A DNA stretch of 6,578 nt from an uncultured Haemophilus sp. (lineage in GTDB: Bacteria > Pseudomonadota > Gammaproteobacteria > Enterobacterales > Pasteurellaceae). The DNA is taken from NCBI GenBank assembly GCA_959600045.1, contig CAUGKJ010000049.1, positions 1 through 6,578 on the forward strand, read 5' to 3'. The translations under genes and the position numbers were made by a program. The notes below the pieces were generated by a model. The model was not told the DNA's origin, made no database searches, and saw only the letters and a program-made list of their open reading frames with translations. This document shows, piece after piece, positions 1 through 6,578 of the stretch. Each line of letters begins with the position of its first letter. The stretch's first letter is position 1.

Positions 1-169
<169 letters not shown>

Positions 170-180
170 CTATTACGCCA

Positions 181-573
<393 letters not shown>

Positions 574-586
574 TTATTTACCCCGA

Positions 587-943
587 CTATTTTTTGATCG
601 GCTTACGTGGACCCTTACGGGTACGCGCATTAGTTTTAGTACGTTGACCACGTACCGGTAAACTACGACGATGACGTAAACCACGGTAACAACCTAAGTC
701 TAAAAGACGTTTGATGTTTAGTGTTACTTCACGACGTAAGTCACCTTCAACGGTAAATTTACCAACTTCGTCACGCAGTTTGTCAATCTGCTCTTCAGAC
801 AATTCGCTGATCTTAACATCTTCAGCAATACCCGCCGCAGCACAAATGCTTTTAGAACGAGTTTTACCGATACCGTAAATTGCAGTTAAAGCGATTACAG
901 CGTGTTTGTGATCAGGAATGTTAATGCCTGCTATACGGGCCAC
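587..943 (-). CDS. rpsM: 30S ribosomal protein S13
   Basis: This is a complete 118-residue S13, equal in length to the E. coli protein. S13 sits in the head of the 30S subunit, forms bridges to the 50S (including to L5), and its basic C-terminal tail reaches the P-site tRNA. The helix-two-turn-helix region (about 14-60, with YGIGKTRSK at 23-31), the rRNA-binding CYRGLRHRR (85-93) and the tail [18 protein letters not shown] (101-118) are all visible. The start is GTG (941-943), fixed by homology at [10 protein letters not shown] and by AGGAG at 950-954, six bases upstream. It is the only non-ATG start in the window, and its stop is TAG where all other genes use TAA. It is the first gene of the alpha operon, and its initiation region forms part of the predicted S4-responsive pseudoknot. 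Confidence 0.98.
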   Translation of the reverse strand: MARIAGINIPDHKHAVIALTAIYGIGKTRSKSICAAAGIAEDVKISELSEEQIDKLRDEVGKFTVEGDLRREVTLNIKRLLDLGCYRGLRHRRSLPVRGQRTKTNARTRKGPRKPIKK

Positions 944-1022
944 TATGCACTCCTATTATTTTAACTAATTTGGTATTCTGATCTTGAAAAGCCCGTTTTC
1001 AGGATACTCAAACAGAATACCA
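935..1022 (-). promoter_or_regulatory. Alpha-operon leader pseudoknot (S4 repressor site, Alpha_RBS type)
   Basis: Read on the minus strand, an outer perfect 10-bp stem (TGGTATTCTG at 1013-1022 with CAGAATACCA at 971-980) encloses an inner hairpin (TGAAAA at 996-1001 with TTTTCA at 985-990). The inner loop holds ACGGGC (991-996), which is exactly complementary to GCCCGT at 935-940, codons 2-3 of rpsM. The base at 996 is shared by both helices, so at least five loop pairs are free to form. A stretch like CTGAAAACGGGCTTTTCA and the AATAATAGGAGTGCATAGTG start region are what I recall from the E. coli alpha leader, where S4 binds a pseudoknot around the rpsM start and traps the 30S subunit. The pairing is seen in the sequence. 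Control by S4 is inferred from that homology. Confidence 0.88.
950..954 (-). promoter_or_regulatory. Ribosome binding site deciding the GTG start of rpsM
   Basis: AGGAG on the minus strand lies six bases before the GTG at 941-943. It supports that codon as the start, since no in-frame ATG matches the conserved MARIAG N-terminus. The site lies between the S4-type leader helices and the start-proximal pseudoknot strand, so ribosome access should depend on that fold. Confidence 0.85.
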
Positions 1023-1034
1023 AGGACATAAATG

Positions 1035-1059
1035 AGTTGAGTAGTATAACTACTCAACT
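1035..1059 (-). repeat. Perfect 11-bp inverted repeat with 3-base loop between the spc and alpha operons
   Basis: AGTTGAGTAGT (plus strand 1035-1045) is followed after three bases by its exact reverse complement ACTACTCAACT (1049-1059). In RNA reading through from rpmJ this would fold into a strong hairpin 25 bases after the rpmJ stop. No U-run follows: the downstream transcript reads CATTTATG, so it is not a canonical intrinsic terminator. The predicted alpha -10 box (1043-1048) lies over the loop and one arm. It could be a weak terminator or 3'-end stabilising hairpin of spc mRNA, a regulator-binding palindrome, or both. Function is unknown. Confidence 0.75.
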
Positions 1060-1071
1060 GGTTCTTTGCAA
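1043..1071 (-). promoter_or_regulatory. Probable sigma-70 promoter of the alpha operon
   Basis: On the minus strand a -35-like TTGCAA (1066-1071) is separated by exactly 17 bases (1049-1065) from a -10-like TATACT (1043-1048), matching 4/6 and 5/6 of the consensus hexamers. Sequence upstream of the -35 (TTAATTAACATTT) is A+T-rich and could act as an UP element. Transcription starting about seven bases downstream, near 1036, would give a leader of about 93 bases that contains the whole predicted S4 pseudoknot. The E. coli alpha operon has its own promoter in the same rpmJ-rpsM gap. The hexamers and spacing are seen, while activity is inferred. Confidence 0.72.
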
Positions 1072-1084
1072 GAAGAAATGTTAA

Positions 1085-1198
1085 TTAACCTTGACGTTGT
1101 TTATGTTTAGGGTCGCTGCATAATACGCGAACAACACCTTCACGTTTAACAATTTTACAGTTACGACACATCTTCTTAACGGAAGCACGAACTTTCAT
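1085..1198 (-). CDS. rpmJ: 50S ribosomal protein L36 (zinc-binding type)
   Basis: This is a 37-codon gene with ATG at 1196-1198 and TAA at 1085-1087. The product begins [10 protein letters not shown] and ends PKHKQRQG. L36 is the smallest 50S protein and packs into 23S rRNA near the base of the L7/L12 stalk. Cys11, Cys14, Cys27 and His32 give the C-x2-C-x12-C-x4-H zinc-ribbon pattern, so this is the zinc-containing form. It is one residue shorter than E. coli L36 between Cys27 and the His, which fits my memory of Haemophilus L36. The start is supported by AAGGAT about eight bases upstream. It follows secY after 28 bases and is the last gene of the spc operon. A zinc-free paralogue often exists elsewhere in such genomes, but none is visible here. 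Confidence 0.97.
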
Positions 1199-1226
1199 TG
1201 CTTATCCTTTTTACTTAAATGAACAA

Positions 1227-2552
1227 TTACTGTCCAAAACCTTTAAGGTTTGCTTTTTTTAACGCAGATTCATATTGAGACGACATTAAGTGACTCTGAA
1301 CTTGCACGATAAAATCCATAATTACAACAACAACGATTAATAAGGAAGTACCACCGAAGTAGAATTTAACATCCCATGCTGATGTCATAATATAAGGGAC
1401 TAAACATACGAACGTTACATAAAGACCGCCAATTAATGTTAAGCGAGTCATCACTTTATCAATGTAACGTGATGTTTGTTCACCTGGTCTAATTCCTGGG
1501 ATAAATGCACCAGATTTTTTTAGATTATCTGCTGTATCACGTGGATTATATTGCATTGCAGTATAGAAGAAACTGAAGAAAATAATCGCTACCGCATAAA
1601 CAAGAAGATATAAAGGTTGTCCAGGATTCAACAACATTGATAAGTCATTTAACCACTCAAACTTATCATTCTGACCAAACCATTGTGTCAATGTAGCTGG
1701 GAATAAAATAATGCTTGAAGCAAAAATTGCTGGCATTACGTTTGCCATATTAACTTTTAATGGTAAGTGAGTTGAATGACCACCTAAAATTTGACGTCCT
1801 TGTTGACGCTTAGCATATTCAACACGAATTCTACGTTGTCCACGTTCTACGAAGACAACAAAATAAGTTACTGCAAAAACAATAGCAGCGATTAGTAGAA
1901 GAACTAAAGGATGCATTTGTCCTTGACGAGCTTGCTCAACTGTTTCGATGATTGCATGCGGCAATCCTGCAACAATACCACCAAAAACAAGAATTGAGAT
2001 ACCGTTACCAATACCTCTTTCAGTAATTTGCTCACCTAACCACATTAAGAACATGGTTCCGGTTACAAGACTCACTACTGCAGTGAAGTAAAAAGTAAAA
2101 CCGATATTTGGCACTAACTGTGGCAACATATTCGGTAAACCGGTAGAAATTGCGATAGCTTGGATAGTAGCAAAAACCACCGTTGCATAACGAGTATACT
2201 TGGTGATTTTTCTTTGTCCTGCTGCGCCTTCTTTTTTCAATTCTGCTAAGGCAGGGGAAACCGTCGCAAGCAATTGCATCACGATAGATGCCGAGATATA
2301 CGGCATAATACCTAATGCTAAAATTGATGCTCGGCTCAATGCACCACCAGAGAACATGTTTAACATATCAATGATGGTGCCTTTTTGTTGTTCAACTAAT
2401 TGAGCTAGCACGGCGGCATCAATACCAGGAAGCGGAATAAAAGAACCAATACGATAAACGATAAGTGCACCTAATACAAAAAGCAATCTGCTTTTTAGTT
2501 CACCAGTACCACTATTAGTACTTCTGCTTTGATAACCTGGTTGTTTAGCCAT
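1227..2552 (-). CDS. secY: Preprotein translocase channel subunit SecY
   Basis: This 441-residue membrane protein (E. coli 443) forms the SecYEG pore, through which SecA pushes unfolded secretory proteins and ribosomes insert membrane proteins. About ten transmembrane segments can be read, near residues 24-44, 75-100, 120-138, 150-172, 183-203, 214-236, 272-295, 312-334, 370-392 and 398-418. The plug region after TM1 (about 57-74), the basic cytoplasmic loop [17 protein letters not shown] (236-252) and the C5 loop [13 protein letters not shown]...RPGEQTSRY (336-363) are intact. Arg355 corresponds to E. coli Arg357, which is needed for SecA-driven export. The start ATG at 2550-2552 follows rplO by seven bases, and its GAGGAAT ribosome site overlaps the rplO end, suggesting coupling. 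It is the one non-ribosomal gene in the window, in its usual place between rplO and rpmJ. Confidence 0.98.
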   Translation of the reverse strand: MAKQPGYQSRSTNSGTGELKSRLLFVLGALIVYRIGSFIPLPGIDAAVLAQLVEQQKGTIIDMLNMFSGGALSRASILALGIMPYISASIVMQLLATVSPALAELKKEGAAGQRKITKYTRYATVVFATIQAIAISTGLPNMLPQLVPNIGFTFYFTAVVSLVTGTMFLMWLGEQITERGIGNGISILVFGGIVAGLPHAIIETVEQARQGQMHPLVLLLIAAIVFAVTYFVVFVERGQRRIRVEYAKRQQGRQILGGHSTHLPLKVNMANVMPAIFASSIILFPATLTQWFGQNDKFEWLNDLSMLLNPGQPLYLLVYAVAIIFFSFFYTAMQYNPRDTADNLKKSGAFIPGIRPGEQTSRYIDKVMTRLTLIGGLYVTFVCLVPYIMTSAWDVKFYFGGTSLLIVVVVIMDFIVQVQSHLMSSQYESALKKANLKGFGQ

Positions 2553-2559
2553 TTGCTAA

Positions 2560-2994
2560 TTATTCCTCAACTGAACCGCCAGCAGCTTCGATTGCTGCTT
2601 TTGCACCTTTAGTTACACGTAAACCACGTACAGTAACTGCAGATTTCACTTCACCAGCTAAGATAACTTTAGCGAATTGAATATCTTTAGTTAAAATGTT
2701 TGCAGCTTTTAATGCTTCTAAAGTGACAACATTTCCTTCAACTTTTGTTAATTCGTTTAAACGAACTTCAGCAGTTACAGCTGATTTCATTGAAGTGAAA
2801 CCAAATTTTGGTAAACGACGGTATAATGGCATTTGGCCACCCTCAAAACCACGACGAACACCGCCGCCAGTACGAGATTTTTGACCTTTATGACCACGAC
2901 CACCAGTTTTTCCTAAACCTGAACCAATACCACGACCAAGGCGTTTTGCGCTGTGCTTAGCACCTTCAGCCGGAGATAGAGTATTTAAACGCAT
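2560..2994 (-). CDS. rplO: 50S ribosomal protein L15
   Basis: This is a complete 144-residue L15, the same length as in E. coli. L15 is a late assembly protein whose long basic N-terminal extension threads into 23S rRNA domains II and V. The extension is visible as [24 protein letters not shown] within residues 18-41, followed by the globular part with [11 protein letters not shown] (56-66) and the C-terminal [19 protein letters not shown] (122-140). The ATG at 2992-2994 is only four bases after rpmD stops, and its GGAGG-like ribosome site is inside the last codons of rpmD, so translation is likely coupled. It sits in the standard rpmD-rplO-secY order, and nothing is odd. Confidence 0.98.
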   Translation of the reverse strand: MRLNTLSPAEGAKHSAKRLGRGIGSGLGKTGGRGHKGQKSRTGGGVRRGFEGGQMPLYRRLPKFGFTSMKSAVTAEVRLNELTKVEGNVVTLEALKAANILTKDIQFAKVILAGEVKSAVTVRGLRVTKGAKAAIEAAGGSVEE

Positions 2995-2998
2995 TCTC

Positions 2999-3178
2999 TT
3001 ACTCCTCCACTTTAACCATGTATGAAACTTGGTTAATCATACCACGTACTGCCGGAGTATCGATTAACTCAACAGTATGGTGCATATGGCGAAGACCAAG
3101 ACCACGCAAGGTAGCTTTGTGCTTCGGTAAACGAGCAATTGAGCTACGAACTTGAGTTACTTTAATAGTTTTAGCCAT
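2999..3178 (-). CDS. rpmD: 50S ribosomal protein L30
   Basis: This is a 59-residue L30 beginning [10 protein letters not shown] and ending SYMVKVEE, equal in length to E. coli L30. L30 is a small single-domain protein on the solvent side of the 50S, bound to 23S rRNA. The family signature runs through [19 protein letters not shown] (16-34). The reading frame stays open upstream to a TTG at 3182-3184, which would add two residues. The ATG at 3176-3178 is preferred because it gives the conserved MAKTIK start and leaves a proper gap to a GGGG ribosome site located in the last codons of rpsE. The six-base spacing from the rpsE stop indicates coupling. Confidence 0.97.
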
Positions 3179-3184
3179 TATCAA

Positions 3185-3691
<507 letters not shown>

Positions 3692-3699
3692 TTACCTCA

Positions 3700-4053
3700 T
3701 TAGAACTGTAGACCAGCTTCACGTGCAGCGTCCGCTAAAGTTTGGACACGACCATGATATTTAAAACCGGAACGGTCAAAAGCAACGTCTTTAACGCCTT
3801 TTGCTAATGCGCGCTCAGCAACAAGTTTACCTACTACTGCTGCGGCATCTTTATTACCGGTATATTTAACTTGCTCACGAATTGCTTTTTCAACAGTTGA
3901 AGCAGCGGCAAGCACTTCTGAACCGTTTGGTGCAATAACTTGTGCGTAGATATGACGCGGAGTACGGTGAATAACTAGACGAGTTACACCTTGCTCTCTC
4001 ATCATATGACGTGCACGAGCTGCACGACGGATACGAGCTGATTTCTTATCCAT
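3700..4053 (-). CDS. rplR: 50S ribosomal protein L18
   Basis: This is a complete 117-residue L18, identical in length to the E. coli protein. L18 binds 5S rRNA and, with L5 and L25, delivers it to the central protuberance of the 50S. The very basic N-terminal arm ([18 protein letters not shown], 3-20) is disordered off the ribosome and contacts RNA. The alpha/beta core follows with [15 protein letters not shown] (26-40), and the C-terminus holds [27 protein letters not shown] between 91 and 117, the most conserved part of the family. It starts with ATG 13 bases after rplF and ends with TAA 14 bases before rpsE. L5, its partner in 5S RNA binding, is encoded four genes upstream. Confidence 0.98.
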   Translation of the reverse strand: MDKKSARIRRAARARHMMREQGVTRLVIHRTPRHIYAQVIAPNGSEVLAAASTVEKAIREQVKYTGNKDAAAVVGKLVAERALAKGVKDVAFDRSGFKYHGRVQTLADAAREAGLQF

Positions 4054-4066
4054 AGTGTTACCTTAA

Positions 4067-4600
4067 TTATTTCTTCTTAGCCTCTTTCATACGTACTACT
4101 TCATCAGAGTAACGTACACCTTTACCTTTATAAGGCTCAGGACGGCGATAAGCGCGAATATCTGCTGCAACTTGACCAATTAACTGCTTGTCTGCACCTT
4201 TTAAAACGATTTCCGTTTGTGAAGGGCATTCTGCAGTAATACCTGCTGGTAAAGTGTGCTCCACAGGGTGAGAGAAACCTAAACTTAATGCAACTGCGTT
4301 GCCTTTAATTTGAGCTCTGTAACCAACACCCACTAGTTGTAATTTCTTAGTGAAGCCTTCAGTAACACCGATAACCATTGCATTAACTAATGCACGAGCT
4401 GTACCCGATTGAGCATTCGCTTCAACAAAACCTTCACGTGGAGTGAAAGTAAATTGACCATTATCTTGTTTAACTTCAACTGAGTGATGAATTGTGCGAG
4501 ATAACTCGCCATTTTTACCTTTTACTGTTAATAGCTGACCGTCGAGTTTAACTTCAACGCCGGCAGGAATATTAACAGGTGCCTTTGCAACACGAGACAT
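4067..4600 (-). CDS. rplF: 50S ribosomal protein L6
   Basis: This is a complete 177-residue L6, the same length as in E. coli. L6 lies near the sarcin-ricin loop and the GTPase centre at the base of the L7/L12 stalk, and is important in late 50S assembly. Two related alpha/beta domains are seen, about 1-82 and 83-177, joined near residue 82. The L6 signature PEPYKGKGV lies at 154-162, in the second domain, followed by the basic tail RMKEAKKK. The N-terminus MSRVAKAPV is standard. The ATG at 4598-4600 follows a purine-rich AGAGAGGTAGGAA ribosome site in the 15-base gap after rpsH. Nothing abnormal is visible. Confidence 0.98.
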   Translation of the reverse strand: MSRVAKAPVNIPAGVEVKLDGQLLTVKGKNGELSRTIHHSVEVKQDNGQFTFTPREGFVEANAQSGTARALVNAMVIGVTEGFTKKLQLVGVGYRAQIKGNAVALSLGFSHPVEHTLPAGITAECPSQTEIVLKGADKQLIGQVAADIRAYRRPEPYKGKGVRYSDEVVRMKEAKKK

Positions 4601-4615
4601 TTTCCTACCTCTCTA

Positions 4616-5008
4616 TTAAGCTACGTAACAGATGATCTCACCGCCTAAGCCCGCTTGACGAGCTGCACGGTCAGTCATAACACCTTTAGATGTAGAAATT
4701 ACAGCAACACCTAAACCACCCATAACTTTTGGTAATTCGTCTTTACGTTTGTAAATACGAAGACCTGGACGGCTTACACGTTGGATGCTTTCTACAACCG
4801 GTTTGCCTTGGAAATATTTTAAAGTAATTTCCAATTCAGGTTTTGCACCTTCTAAAACTTTAACGCTTTCGATATAACCTTCAGCAGCTAATACGTTGGC
4901 AATTGCCACTTTTAGCTTGGAAGAAGGCATATTGATTGCAACTTTGTTCGCAGCTTGACCGTTACGAATACGAGTCAACATATCTGCGATTGGATCTTGC
5001 ATACTCAT
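4616..5008 (-). CDS. rpsH: 30S ribosomal protein S8
   Basis: This is a complete 130-residue S8, equal in length to E. coli S8. S8 is a primary 16S rRNA binder (helix 21, central domain) and, in E. coli, the translational repressor of the spc operon. The N-terminal domain covers about 1-65 ([13 protein letters not shown], 6-18) and the C-terminal RNA-binding domain about 75-130, with the signature [19 protein letters not shown] at 105-123. The start is taken as the ATG at 5006-5008 (MSMQDP). A second ATG two codons later is possible, but GGAG upstream and the E. coli N-terminus favour the first. The 36-base gap from rpsN is the largest inside the spc part of the window. Its probable mRNA target lies two genes upstream at rplE. 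Confidence 0.98.
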   Translation of the reverse strand: MSMQDPIADMLTRIRNGQAANKVAINMPSSKLKVAIANVLAAEGYIESVKVLEGAKPELEITLKYFQGKPVVESIQRVSRPGLRIYKRKDELPKVMGGLGVAVISTSKGVMTDRAARQAGLGGEIICYVA

Positions 5009-5044
5009 TGTACTTTTTCTCCGATTCCAAAATAAAGTGGTATA

Positions 5045-6230
<1,186 letters not shown>

Positions 6231-6243
6231 TTCTCACTTCTCC

Positions 6244-6578
<335 letters not shown>

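Noticed and set aside
961..1029. A 22-codon minus-strand reading frame (ATG at 1027-1029, TAA at 961-963) inside the alpha leader, a possible leader peptide.
   Set aside because: There is no ribosome site before the ATG, which would lie only about 8 bases from the predicted transcript start. The sequence is better explained by the helices of the S4-type pseudoknot.
1035..1059. Reading the palindrome as a standard Rho-independent terminator of the spc operon.
   Set aside because: The stem is strong but only moderately G+C-rich and no U-run follows it in the transcript, so the intrinsic terminator definition is not met. It is kept as a repeat of unknown role.
3182..3184. TTG as an upstream start for rpmD, adding two residues.
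   Set aside because: The ATG at 3176-3178 gives the conserved MAKTIK N-terminus and better spacing to the GGGG ribosome site.

Overview
The window is the middle of the classical S10-spc-alpha ribosomal protein cluster, read entirely from the minus strand. It runs from the 3' nine-tenths of rplN (right edge) to the first 50 codons of rpsD (left edge). Every protein aligns by eye with its E. coli counterpart over its full length with only scattered substitutions. The A+T-rich third positions, a 37-residue L36 and the SecY sequence point to a gammaproteobacterium of the family Pasteurellaceae (Haemophilus/Actinobacillus/Pasteurella group). The genus cannot be settled from this sequence, and no Pasteurellaceae DNA-uptake 9-mer core was found.

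Layout in transcription order (right to left): rplN (partial), rplX, rplE, rpsN, rpsH, rplF, rplR, rpsE, rpmD, rplO, secY and rpmJ form the spc operon at 6578-1085. A 141-base non-coding gap (944-1084) follows, then rpsM, rpsK and rpsD (partial) open the alpha operon (943-1). Inside the operons the gaps are only 4-36 bases, and several Shine-Dalgarno sequences lie in or touch the previous gene's stop codon, as expected for translational coupling. All complete genes start with ATG except rpsM, which uses GTG. All stops are TAA except that of rpsM, which is TAG.

The genes supply large-subunit proteins L14, L24, L5, L6, L18, L30, L15 and L36, small-subunit proteins S14, S8, S5, S13, S11 and S4, and the SecY translocase pore. 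Two autoregulatory RNA sites can be read. One is an S4-type pseudoknot leader before rpsM, where a hairpin loop can pair with rpsM codons 2-3. The other is a probable S8 site over the rplE start codon. A good sigma-70-like promoter (TTGCAA, 17 bases, TATACT) lies in the rpmJ-rpsM gap, and its -10 box sits inside a perfect 11-bp palindrome.

There is no mobile element, CRISPR array, tRNA, rRNA or accessory gene, and I see no evidence of an undescribed system. The material of interest is the regulatory RNA and promoter arrangement at 935-1071.
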